Source: Candidatus Devosia phytovorans (lineage in GTDB: Bacteria; Pseudomonadota; Alphaproteobacteria; Rhizobiales; Devosiaceae). Taken from it: a stretch of DNA of 64,000 bases. Of this stretch, positions 53,395-61,877 are shown one piece after another. Every line of letters begins with the position of its first letter. Within the stretch, counting starts at the first letter, position 1. A program made the position numbers and the translations under genes. The notes beneath the pieces were generated by a model. The model made no database searches. It had not been told where the DNA came from and saw only the letters and a list, made by a program, of their open reading frames with translations. The DNA is taken from assembly GCA_029202405.1 (NCBI GenBank), contig CP119312.1:2733001-2797000 (forward strand), given 5' to 3'.

Positions 53395-53538
53395 ATGGTA
53401 CGGTCGGCAGCGCTCAGCGTAAGGGTTGAACCAGCGGTCAAAGAACAACTGGAAAAAGCAGCCAAGAACGATGGGCGGACACTCGCCGCCTACATCGAAA
53501 GGATCATCGTCAAGCACTTGGATGAAATGAAAAGCTAG
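53395..53538 (+). CDS. Small ribbon-helix-helix DNA-binding protein
   Basis: A 47-aa protein below usual ORF cut-offs. LSVRVEPAVKEQLEKAAKND followed by GRTLAAYIERIIVKHL is a ribbon-helix-helix fold (Arc/CopG type): one strand, two helices. GGAG precedes the ATG by about 11 nt and a promoter with palindrome lies upstream. It is divergent from the AlpA-like gene and likely its antagonist or an autorepressor. Confidence 0.75.
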   Translation: MVRSAALSVRVEPAVKEQLEKAAKNDGRTLAAYIERIIVKHLDEMKS

Positions 53539-53687
53539 CAAACTCAATCAAGTACTCAATGTTACAGTCAACTTTAAGTTTACTCAATTATCCGATTGTT
53601 ATCGCAAGACAATTATAGGCACCAAACCCACCGAATCGAGACAAAACGTTCTAACTTCTTCTGGCCTTTGAGGCGAGGAAGTGAACG

Positions 53688-54095
53688 ATGACCGACCAAA
53701 TTTCTGCGGCTGAATTCCGCGCTCTGACCGAGGATGAGCTTTGCTCGGCCCTCAATAAATACTGCGCTCGTCAGATCGGAGACATACTTGATCTGCGGTT
53801 GAAAAAGTCGGCTGCAGGTGACCACCTCGCCGGTGAAGCAGTTGACGATATCGCCCAACTCCTTTTCGACAACACTGGACCGCTAACGCTTGAATTGATC
53901 GGACTGAGCTCCGGGCTTTCAATCGAGAAGCTGCAAGCCATGTCGATCGTCGATCGAATGATCGCGCTTCTCCAGACCTTTGAGGTGACATTCGAAAACA
54001 CATCCGTGGACGACCTGGGCGAACGGGTTCTAGTCCGACTTTTCGGTGCAGGAGCGCAAACTAGCGCCGTGATCGCCGGCTCCGAGAGGCATTGA
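53688..54095 (+). CDS. Small protein preceding the tape measure (possible tail assembly chaperone)
   Basis: The 135-aa acidic protein (starts MTDQISAAEFRALTEDELCS) ends 1 nt before the tape-measure start. GAGGAAG gives a good ribosome site. In siphophages the gene just before the tape measure encodes a tail assembly chaperone (gpG-like). Position and size fit, but no sequence family is recognised, so the role is positional inference. Confidence 0.6.
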   Translation: MTDQISAAEFRALTEDELCSALNKYCARQIGDILDLRLKKSAAGDHLAGEAVDDIAQLLFDNTGPLTLELIGLSSGLSIEKLQAMSIVDRMIALLQTFEVTFENTSVDDLGERVLVRLFGAGAQTSAVIAGSERH

Positions 54096-54096
54096 G

Positions 54097-57000
54097 ATGG
54101 CTTCTAAAGACGTCGAACTCCGCATTAAGGCTAGGGACGCAGCCTCAGCCAACGTCAAGAAGATCTCTGACGCGCTGAAGCTGCTGTCCGGCGAAAGTCA
54201 GGATGCAGCGAAAGGGTCCAATAAGCTCGCCGGCTCGCTCGGCAGCCTGACGGATGACGTCGCCAAGCTTCAGCGTGGCATGGACCGCATCAAGGCAGTC
54301 GGTCAGATCGCCACCCAGTTTGACAAGACTGCGGCCTCCGTTGACCGGCTTGAAACCTCTGTCCGTGGCACTGCTACCGAACTCGCCAAGATCGCCCGCG
54401 AGACCGAGCAGGCCACACAGGCGGCAAGCCGCTTCCAGGCTCAACTCGCATCTGAACAGAGCGCGCTGAACGGCAGCAAGTCTGCTCTGGCAGCAGCTCG
54501 GAAAGAGCAGGCTGAATACAACAAGCTGATCCGTGACGGCGAGGCTGCGCAGAAGTCGCTCAACGCCATGCGCTCCAATCGGGCCGGCGGCAATGTCGCC
54601 ACGTCCGGTGTTGGTCGCGAGACCGGTGCGCCAGTATCATCTGCCCGCGCCTCGATGGGTGCGTTCGTCGCCGCCGATCTTGCTGCAAACCGCGCTGCCC
54701 AGGCCAAGGTCAACGCCGAGGTCAAGAACCACCAACGCGCAATCGAAGGCTCGACCGCTGCGATCAAGGAACTGCGCCCGCAGGCTTCCGCCGCTGCCGC
54801 GCAGCAGGCCAAGCTGGCTGAAGAGACGACCAAGGCATCGACATCGCTCCGCCGGCAGCGTGAGGATCTGGCTGGTCAGCGCACCGAACTGGCCAGCATC
54901 GGTGGCGCAGTGCAAACCGCCAGCGGCGCGATGGGCGGCATGGTGGTGTCGCAGGAAGCTGTCGCCAAGTCCGCTGAGCGGATGGCAGCCCAGTTGGCGC
55001 AAGCCAAGGCTCAGATCGCCACGCTCTCCGAAGTGAAGGCACCGGTTGCCGGTGGTCAGGACCTCACCGGTACGGCCAAGGAAAATGCTGCGCGCCGCGA
55101 AGCTGTGACCCGGCTCCGTGAATTGCGCAAAGAACTGGCTGCGTCACAGGCAGATGCCCAACGGCTAAACCAGGCGATGCGCTCGACGTCGCAGCCGACC
55201 GAAGCTATGGGCGCCGCAGTTGGCCGTGCTCAGCAGACGGTCCGCAACCTCAAAACTGAACTCGCCGACCTGACCGGTCGTCTTCGCACCTCCGGCGGCG
55301 GCTTCAAGGAATTCGAGCAGCGTGTCCGCGAAATCCAAGGCTCCGCCGCGAAAGCCACGACGGCCAACACTGCTATTGCCGCCAGCGCCGAACGCGCCGG
55401 GTCCGGCCAGCGATCCTTGGCTCCGCAGGTCCGCAGCACCGGCAACGCCATGGGCGATGCGGCGAACAAGACCAATACTTTCAACGGTGCTCTGCTCGGC
55501 CTTGGTGACGGCACCCGCCAGTCCCTCTCCCTCATGCAGCGCCTGCGCGGCGAAATCCTGTCGCTGGCCGCAGCCTATGCGAGTTTCCAAGGAGCGGTCA
55601 GCAGCATTGGCAGTTCACTTGCCGCATACCGACAACTAGAGGCAGCGCAGAGCCGTCTGGGCGTCGTATTCGACCAGGACACGACCCGAGTTAGTCAGGA
55701 AATCGACTTCCTTCGCCAAACGGCTGACACTTTAGGTGTGAGCTTCGGCACTCTCGCCGACGAATATGGCAAGTTCGCCGTGGCCGCGGACTCGGCCAAC
55801 TTCACTGTGGACGAGACCCGCAAGGTCTTCCTCTCCGTCGCTGAAGCCGGACGCGTCAATAAGCTGTCTCAAGATCAGCTCAGCGGCACATTCCTCGCTC
55901 TCACCCAGATGATGTCGAAAGGCAAAGTCACGGCCGAAGAGTTGCGAGGACAGTTGGGCGAGCGCTTGACCGGTGCTTTCAACATCTTCGCCGATGCCCT
56001 AGGTCTCTCGACTGCCGAGCTGAACAAAATGATGGAGCAAGGAGAGATCCTTGCAGACAGATCCACCATGCTCGCTTTCGCTAACGAGCTAACGGAGCGT
56101 TTCGGCCCCCAGCTGGCCGCGGCTTTGGACAGCGTTTCGACCGACATCGGTCGATTTGAAAACGACATCAATCGCGCTCAGCTCACATTGGCCCAAGGTT
56201 TCATCCCTGGCCTTCGTTCGGCGCTACAGAGCTTCAACGAGTTCGCTAACAGCAGTGAGGGCCGGCTGTTCTTCACCGAACTAGGGGTTTCAGTCGGAAA
56301 GTTCATCTCTGTTCTCGCCGAGGTGCCCAAGCACTTCGAAATGATCAAAGGCGCGATGCAGGCCTTCATTGCAGTCAAGCTGGGAGGCTTTTTGGTCGAA
56401 ACCGTCCGTCGCGTGGGCGAAGTCCGCATGGCCATGGTGGGGCTGTCGCAGCAGATGGCCTTCGTCGGTCCGCAGATGCAGCAGATAACGATTGGCCAGC
56501 GTGTCCTTGGTCAGGGGTTTGCTCAAGTGGTGGGCAAGATCGACACCTACCGAGCTTCGCTGGTGCGCTCGACTGCAATGACCGGTTCGTCACGCGTAGG
56601 CACGCTCGCGTTTGCTGCAAGTCTCGGGGTTGTCCGGAGTGCGATGGTAATGACAGCGACAGCTGCTCGAGCACTTTGGGCAGCATTCGGCGGTATCCCT
56701 GGACTAATTGCCGCCGGCATCACGTTCGCCGTTGGCGGCTGGTTTACTGGGGTGGACAAGGCCTCTTCGGCGCTGGTTGAACATCAGCGGCAATTGGACC
56801 TCGTCAAGAAGGCCTATGCAGATGCAGGCGGTAATCTCGACGACTGGGCGAAAAAGATCAGCGGGATTTTGCCTGTTGCTCTGGCTGAGAAGGATTTTCA
56901 GGCGCAGGTCGAGTTGTACGATCGAGGCTTTGACAAGGTCGAATCTCGAGTTGCCGATCTCCGCCTCGTGTTCGATGACTTCCAAAACGGTAGCCAGATC

Positions 57001-59163
57001 AGTGATGACTATTTTGTCGGGGGACGTCTCGGCGAGATCGAGGGCATGATTGGAGCCGTCGATGAACTTGGTCGGCGGGAAATTACCGTTGAGGAATTCA
57101 ATCGACGTCTGAATGATCTTCAGCAGGCGACCACTGATGCGGAAATCAGGCAGTTCGCAACCGATCTGCTGGAGGCCGCAAATGCAACGGACGAGAACGG
57201 CGATAGCCTCGCTGCTTTCGGCCAGCGCATCGACGCAGCGGCTACCAAGCTGCGACAGGCTCGTGGTGAGATCATCGAAACCACCGAGGCGACCGAAGAG
57301 ACCAACAAGGTATTCGATCAGACCGCATCCCTCGCCAAGTACACCGAGGCAATCGACATCCTCAAGGGCAAGCTGCCCGAGTTGTCTGCAGAAATGAAGC
57401 ATCTCGCTGAACTGGCCGAGATCAATTCCGCTGCATTCACGGCGATGAGCGAAGCCGTGAAGATGGGCGACTTCGGCATGATGGCGCAGGCCTTCAGTCT
57501 TTGGTCGCAGAACTTCAACGCGATTCAGGCTGGTCAGGTCTCCGGCGCCGTCAACGGCTCACTGGTGGACAAGATTATTGGCGTCGAGAGCGCCGGCAAT
57601 GCCAATGCCAAAAACCCCAATTCTTCGGCGACCGGCCTTGGACAGTTCATCGAGTCCACCTGGCTCGACATGTTCAAGAAATACTTCCCTGAGATTGCCG
57701 CAGGCATGTCCAATGCCGCAATCCTGGAGAAGCGCACCGATCCCACGATCTCACGCGAGATGGTCGATCTGTACGCGCAGGAGAATGCACGTTTCCTGCA
57801 GCAGTTCGGTCTGGTCATCAACGATGCCAACCTCTACCTCGCCCACTTCCTTGGTCCGCAGGGCGCGCAGAAGCTCTTGCAGGCCAGCCCCGGCACGCCT
57901 GTTTCGCAGATCCTTGAACCCGGGCAGATCAGCGCCAATGGGTCGATCCTCGAAGGCAAGAACGCTGGTCAGGTTATCGCGTGGGCACAGCAGAAGATGG
58001 GCATCACGACGCAGGAACTGGCTGTCCGCGAGCGGATGTCCGAACTGGATCAGGAAGCCCTCGACAAGACGCTCGAGCAGAATACCGCCACTCAGGAACG
58101 CCTGACGCAGGGTGAGTTCGAGATCGAGCAGCAGAAGCTCATTCAGGCCGGCAAGGAACGGGAAGCCGAAGTCCAAGCTGCGATTGCCGCGGCGCGAGCC
58201 GAGAACCCGGCGATCACCGAGGCCGAGATCGAGCAGATCCGGTTGCAGACCGAAGAGCTCTACAATCTGAAGAACGCCGTGGATGAGAAGGCTGCCGCCG
58301 AAGAGCGCGTCAACCAGCTCTATCAGCTGCGCCAGCAACTTCTCGAGCAGATGCGCATGGCTCAGGAAATGGGCGACCAGACCCAGGCGCTCAATCTCGA
58401 AACCCGGATCGGCGAAGTCAATCTTCAACTGGATGGCGCAATTCAGAAGGCCATCGCCATGTGGCAGGCAGTGGGTGGCCCGGAGGCAGATGCTGCCATC
58501 GCCAAGCTTCAGACCCTGGGCATGTCGGTGCAGAACGTCGGCACCAAGATGAGCTTCCTTGGCCTGTCCATGCAGCAGTGGGGCAATCTCGCCGGCAGCT
58601 TCGCCGATGGTATCGTGGGCACGCTCGACAGTTTCGCACAGGCAATTGTCAACGGATCCAACGCTGTCGCGGAGCTCGGCAAAGCCTTCCTTCAGTTCGC
58701 CGCCGACTTCCTGCGCCAGATCGCGGCGATGATCCTAAAGCAGGTGATGTTCAATATGCTGCAGAGCTTATTCCCGGGCTTGCCTATCGGTCATACAGGG
58801 GGCGTTGTGGGCACGAAAGCCATTGGCGGCGGCAATGGTCGCATCGCCAACACTGGCTGGATGCAGCAGGCCCTCACGTACCATACCGGCGGCGTGGCCG
58901 GGCTGAAGCCCGATGAGGTCAATGCTACCTTGCGGGTCGGCGAAGAGATCCTGACCGAAGAGGATCCGAGACATCGCAACAACGCCGGCCGCGAGGACCA
59001 AGGTGGACCGGCAGGCGCTGGTCAACAGCAGGCACTGAAACAGGTTCTTGTTTTCGATCCTTCTGAAATCAGCGCCGCGATGACCACCAAGCATGGCGAG
59101 TCCGCAATCATGACTGTCATCAGGTCCAATCGCAGCACATTACGACAAATCTTGGGGTCGTGA
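54097..59163 (+). CDS. Phage tail tape-measure protein with lytic transglycosylase domain
   Basis: The product has 1688 residues. Residues 1-470 are Ala/Lys/Glu coiled coil. A tape-measure core domain spans about 480-690 (LAAYRQLEAAQSRLGVVFDQ, TLGVSFGTLADEYGKFAVAA, GKVTAEELRGQLGERLTGAF), followed by hydrophobic stretches about 765-900. An SLT/goose-lysozyme-type transglycosylase domain occupies about 1155-1300 (IIGVESAGNANAKNPNSSAT, GLGQFIESTW, YLAHFLGPQGA), then Gln-rich coiled coil and a hydrophobic C-terminal region. Tape measures set tail length and are injected through the envelope, where the SLT domain opens peptidoglycan. Confidence 0.92.
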   Translation: MASKDVELRIKARDAASANVKKISDALKLLSGESQDAAKGSNKLAGSLGSLTDDVAKLQRGMDRIKAVGQIATQFDKTAASVDRLETSVRGTATELAKIARETEQATQAASRFQAQLASEQSALNGSKSALAAARKEQAEYNKLIRDGEAAQKSLNAMRSNRAGGNVATSGVGRETGAPVSSARASMGAFVAADLAANRAAQAKVNAEVKNHQRAIEGSTAAIKELRPQASAAAAQQAKLAEETTKASTSLRRQREDLAGQRTELASIGGAVQTASGAMGGMVVSQEAVAKSAERMAAQLAQAKAQIATLSEVKAPVAGGQDLTGTAKENAARREAVTRLRELRKELAASQADAQRLNQAMRSTSQPTEAMGAAVGRAQQTVRNLKTELADLTGRLRTSGGGFKEFEQRVREIQGSAAKATTANTAIAASAERAGSGQRSLAPQVRSTGNAMGDAANKTNTFNGALLGLGDGTRQSLSLMQRLRGEILSLAAAYASFQGAVSSIGSSLAAYRQLEAAQSRLGVVFDQDTTRVSQEIDFLRQTADTLGVSFGTLADEYGKFAVAADSANFTVDETRKVFLSVAEAGRVNKLSQDQLSGTFLALTQMMSKGKVTAEELRGQLGERLTGAFNIFADALGLSTAELNKMMEQGEILADRSTMLAFANELTERFGPQLAAALDSVSTDIGRFENDINRAQLTLAQGFIPGLRSALQSFNEFANSSEGRLFFTELGVSVGKFISVLAEVPKHFEMIKGAMQAFIAVKLGGFLVETVRRVGEVRMAMVGLSQQMAFVGPQMQQITIGQRVLGQGFAQVVGKIDTYRASLVRSTAMTGSSRVGTLAFAASLGVVRSAMVMTATAARALWAAFGGIPGLIAAGITFAVGGWFTGVDKASSALVEHQRQLDLVKKAYADAGGNLDDWAKKISGILPVALAEKDFQAQVELYDRGFDKVESRVADLRLVFDDFQNGSQISDDYFVGGRLGEIEGMIGAVDELGRREITVEEFNRRLNDLQQATTDAEIRQFATDLLEAANATDENGDSLAAFGQRIDAAATKLRQARGEIIETTEATEETNKVFDQTASLAKYTEAIDILKGKLPELSAEMKHLAELAEINSAAFTAMSEAVKMGDFGMMAQAFSLWSQNFNAIQAGQVSGAVNGSLVDKIIGVESAGNANAKNPNSSATGLGQFIESTWLDMFKKYFPEIAAGMSNAAILEKRTDPTISREMVDLYAQENARFLQQFGLVINDANLYLAHFLGPQGAQKLLQASPGTPVSQILEPGQISANGSILEGKNAGQVIAWAQQKMGITTQELAVRERMSELDQEALDKTLEQNTATQERLTQGEFEIEQQKLIQAGKEREAEVQAAIAAARAENPAITEAEIEQIRLQTEELYNLKNAVDEKAAAEERVNQLYQLRQQLLEQMRMAQEMGDQTQALNLETRIGEVNLQLDGAIQKAIAMWQAVGGPEADAAIAKLQTLGMSVQNVGTKMSFLGLSMQQWGNLAGSFADGIVGTLDSFAQAIVNGSNAVAELGKAFLQFAADFLRQIAAMILKQVMFNMLQSLFPGLPIGHTGGVVGTKAIGGGNGRIANTGWMQQALTYHTGGVAGLKPDEVNATLRVGEEILTEEDPRHRNNAGREDQGGPAGAGQQQALKQVLVFDPSEISAAMTTKHGESAIMTVIRSNRSTLRQILGS

Positions 59164-59247
59164 TTCAGCCTGCCGAAATAACCTGACCAACACGCCAGCA
59201 GTAGTCGTCTGAACCACCGTAACAAGCGAACCATATTTGAGAATGTC

Positions 59248-59493
59248 ATGGACCCAATCACTCTCATATTCGCCTTGGGCGCGCTGATCGCCTCCTACAT
59301 GATCACCGCGATGTTCATGCCGAAGCCGGAAACTCCAAAACCCTCCGCTTTGGAAGATTTTGACTTCCCTCAAATCGACGATGGTGCCCCGCAGACCGTC
59401 ATTTTTGGCGATGTCTGGATCTCTGACTGGCAAGTCCTTTGGTATGGCAACATGCGGACTTCCGCCGTCAAAGCTGACCAAGCTAGCAAGTGA
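59248..59493 (+). CDS. Short membrane-anchored tail-tip-like protein
   Basis: The 81-aa protein has one N-terminal TM (ITLIFALGALIASYMITAMF), a Pro/Lys linker (MPKPETPKPSALEDFDFP) and GAPQTVIFGDVWISDWQVLW with YGNMRT. This pattern (AP-rich linker, then VIFG and VLWYG) matches the start of the small tail protein encoded after the tape measure in many siphophages. It follows the tape measure by 84 nt. Normally longer tail-fibre genes follow. Here nothing does. Confidence 0.6.
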   Translation: MDPITLIFALGALIASYMITAMFMPKPETPKPSALEDFDFPQIDDGAPQTVIFGDVWISDWQVLWYGNMRTSAVKADQASK

Positions 59494-59580
59494 TCTGCAT
59501 AAACGCGATCAATTCATATGCAGTTCGCTTTGCGAGATGTTATCTTAAGTATAGGCCGACTTCGCACCCCACAGCCCCAA

Positions 59581-59802
59581 CTATGCTGCGCTTTCAAAGA
59601 ACGCTCTGAGGACCTTTCGAGAAGCTACCCAACGGCGCTTGCCAACTTGTCGGGCAGCTGGGATCGAACCGTTCTCGAGCATATGGAAACAAGCTCGTTC
59701 AGTGATCCCCAAATATTCTGCGATGGCTTTCGCGCCCCATATTAACTCGAGCGACTCTGGTTCAACGGATTGCGCCAATTTTCCACCTTGAGGCCCATCC
59801 AT
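59581..59802 (-). CDS. Excisionase/MerR-like HTH regulator
   Basis: The 73-aa protein has one HTH: IWGAKAIAEYLGITERACFH, MLENGSIPAARQVGKRRWVA (HTH_17-type, excisionase family). I start it at ATG 59802, inside the first operator copy. Its promoter region carries three copies of a palindromic motif, so autoregulation is likely. It is convergent with the tail-tip-like gene and divergent from the Arc-like gene. Confidence 0.7.
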   Translation of the reverse strand: MDGPQGGKLAQSVEPESLELIWGAKAIAEYLGITERACFHMLENGSIPAARQVGKRRWVASRKVLRAFFESAA

Positions 59803-59876
59803 GGCCAATAGTCAGATCTAAATATGGCTAATAGCCATACTTGCGTCAAGAGAGGAAATGATGGCTTTTAGCCTTA
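59801..59876. promoter_or_regulatory. Triplicated operator between the HTH and Arc-like genes
   Basis: Three related elements: ATGGCCAATAGTCA at 59801, the perfect 17-bp palindrome TATGGCTAATAGCCATA at 59823-59839, and GATGGCTTTTAGCC at about 59860-59873. All share the TGGCyAATAGyCA core. They span the divergent promoter region of the HTH gene (59802) and the Arc-like/integrase genes (59898). Confidence 0.65.
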
Positions 59877-59897
59877 CCCTTCGAGAGGTCAGGTTTA

Positions 59898-60407
59898 ATG
59901 CCCAAAGACATCGTTCAGCCGCTGGACAAGTATGTTGTACGTTTCCCAGATGGTTTGAGAGATAAGCTGAAGGCGGCGGCTGCAAAGAACAACCGATCTC
60001 TGAACGCCGAGATCGTGTTTCGATTGGGAGGGTCGGACGAGTTTGAGGGCGAGGAACGCTCCGATAGTAATTTCGGGGTGGCTGACGACGGTAGTGAGGG
60101 TCTGAGTAGCAAAGCTGTTCAACAAGCGCTCAAACTTGCTACTGACGCCCTTGAACGGACCGTTGCGGATCATCGCAAAACCCTTTCTCAAGAGCGATAC
60201 ATGTTGTCGCAAATCCGACTTATGCGAGCTCTCTTAGATCAAGTTGCGTCTACTGACGGAAACTTGCCACACGAACTTCTCGCGATCATTCGCATGCTCA
60301 GTCAAGCCTCTACTGACGCGGATTCTACCGACGAGAGGGTGGCGGCTTTAGTGCAGGAAGCCCTCAATGCTATTGAGCAGATGGATGAGCAGGAAGCACT
60401 AAAATGA
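59898..60407 (+). CDS. Arc-family ribbon-helix-helix regulator with helical extension
   Basis: Residues 10-45 are an Arc-like ribbon-helix-helix (KYVVRFPDGLRDKLKAAAAK, NNRSLNAEIVFRL). The remaining 120 residues are acidic and helical (KLATDALERTVADHRK). It probably controls the integrase, whose gene begins 4 nt inside its end. AGGT precedes the ATG. Arc-like proteins are typical lysogeny regulators. Confidence 0.78.
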   Translation: MPKDIVQPLDKYVVRFPDGLRDKLKAAAAKNNRSLNAEIVFRLGGSDEFEGEERSDSNFGVADDGSEGLSSKAVQQALKLATDALERTVADHRKTLSQERYMLSQIRLMRALLDQVASTDGNLPHELLAIIRMLSQASTDADSTDERVAALVQEALNAIEQMDEQEALK

Positions 60408-61636
60408 GCGTACGTAAGCGGACTTGGCTTACCAAAGGCGTACTACATCAGGGCTGGCAGGCAGACTACACCGATGCCAGTGGCAACCGACATCGCAAGC
60501 AGTTCAAACTGAAAAAAGATGCCGAGGCGTTTGAGAAGCGCGCGGTGACGGAAGTTACTGATGGAACTCACATCGCTGAGAGCGATGGTATCACCGTTCA
60601 AGAAGCTGGAGCTCACTGGATTAAAGCGAAAATCCGCTCCGGCCGAGAACAGGCGACAATTGCCCAATACCAGCAGCACCTCAGCCTCCATATCATTCCC
60701 GCAATTGGTCACCTCAAACTTCACGCTTTGACGCCAGTGACCCTCAGCGGATTTGAGGATTTTCTGATCGAAGGCAAGCGCTCACCTGCAATGGTAAAGA
60801 AAATCATGGTGAGCCTAGGCAGCATTCTTGCAAACGCTCAAAAGCGAGGCAACGCCAACAGGAATGTTGTGCGAGATATGAGGGGCCTAGGCAATGGAAG
60901 CGACGCGCGCGCCGAAAAACGCGCGAAAGCTAGGTTGCGCGTCGGCGTTGACATCCCTACTCCGTCAGAGATTAGAGGCATCCTCGGTGCCCTCCGCGAC
61001 CACTGGCGCCCGCTTTTTATGACTGCGATCTTCACTGGCTTGCGCGCTTCCGAGCTGCGAGGATTAGCGTGGGAGAACGTAGACTTAAATAGGGCCCGCA
61101 TACACGTTCGCCAGCGTGCGGACCGATACAATTCCATTGGACGGCCGAAATCTGAGGCGGGTGAGCGATATGTGCCGATCCCACGGCAGCTAGCAAATGT
61201 ACTGAGCGAGTGGCGTTTGATTTGCCCTGGAAAGAAATCAGGAAATTATAGTGCCAGTGGCGAGCCTGCAAGGGTGCTCGACTTAGTCTTTCCGAACGGC
61301 TTAGGAAATGTCGAGAGCCTTGGAAACATCATCAATCGGGGCTTTGGACCAACACAGGTGCGAGCCGGTATCGTCGTTGATACCGGCAAGGTCGATCAGG
61401 ACGGGATACCGATACCCGGTGCGAAATACAGCGGCATGCATGCGCTGCGCCATTTCCACGCCAGTTGGCTGATCAATCCGGCAAAGTCCGGCGGGCTAGG
61501 TTTGTCGCCCAAGGAAGTTCAGGAGCGCCTCGGCCATTCGTCAATCGTCATTACGATGAACACGTACAGCCACCTATTCGAGCGCTTGGACGATGGAAAC
61601 GAAATGAGTGAGGCTGCGGAAGCGTTACTTCAATAA
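60404..61636 (+). CDS. int: Tyrosine site-specific integrase
   Basis: The 410-aa phage-type integrase has an AP2-like arm-binding N-terminus (residues 10-60), a core-binding SAM-like domain about 70-160 and a catalytic domain with Arg in TGLRASELRGL, HALRH (HxxR), LGHSS and the nucleophile Tyr in TYSHLF. ATGA overlap with the Arc-like gene. It ends 165 bp from the 3' end of tRNA-Phe, the probable integration site. Confidence 0.9.
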   Translation: MSVRKRTWLTKGVLHQGWQADYTDASGNRHRKQFKLKKDAEAFEKRAVTEVTDGTHIAESDGITVQEAGAHWIKAKIRSGREQATIAQYQQHLSLHIIPAIGHLKLHALTPVTLSGFEDFLIEGKRSPAMVKKIMVSLGSILANAQKRGNANRNVVRDMRGLGNGSDARAEKRAKARLRVGVDIPTPSEIRGILGALRDHWRPLFMTAIFTGLRASELRGLAWENVDLNRARIHVRQRADRYNSIGRPKSEAGERYVPIPRQLANVLSEWRLICPGKKSGNYSASGEPARVLDLVFPNGLGNVESLGNIINRGFGPTQVRAGIVVDTGKVDQDGIPIPGAKYSGMHALRHFHASWLINPAKSGGLGLSPKEVQERLGHSSIVITMNTYSHLFERLDDGNEMSEAAEALLQ

Positions 61637-61801
61637 CGTAGCCGCCTCAACGGCATGTGCCTTTTATGTGCCAAGGATTCGCCGGGACCTTCGAGAAATG
61701 TCAGGAAATGCAGGGAATTAGCTACGACACATCGACGGCCCAGGATCCTAGCTAATTAAGCCGATCTTCCACGTAAGACTCTGAAAGAATTGAAGAATTT
61801 G

Positions 61802-61877
61802 TGGTGCCCGGGACCGGAATCGAACCAGTGACACGCGGATTTTCAATCCGCTGCTCTACCAACTGAGCTACCCGGGC
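61802..61877 (-). tRNA. tRNA-Phe (anticodon GAA)
   Basis: The 76-nt cloverleaf on the minus strand has acceptor GCCCGGG / CCCGGGC, D-arm GCTC-AGTTGGTAGAGC, anticodon arm with loop TTGAAAA (GAA), T-arm GGTTCGATTCC and encoded CCA. The 3' end faces the integrase gene at 60404-61636, consistent with element insertion into this tRNA. Confidence 0.95.

Larger units (their letters stand above)
48040..61801. mobile_element. Putative phage-satellite-type integrative element in tRNA-Phe
   Basis: A gene set typical of integrative phage satellites or mini-prophages lies between the iteron region and tRNA-Phe: tyrosine integrase, AlpA-like and Arc-like regulators with operators, prim-pol/helicase, iteron arrays, and a tail tape-measure gene with small tail neighbours. 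No terminase, portal, capsid, head-tail joining, baseplate or lysis gene is visible. The integrase is the last gene and faces the 3' end of tRNA-Phe (61802-61877), the usual attachment point. The left boundary is inferred, not seen. Confidence 0.6.
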
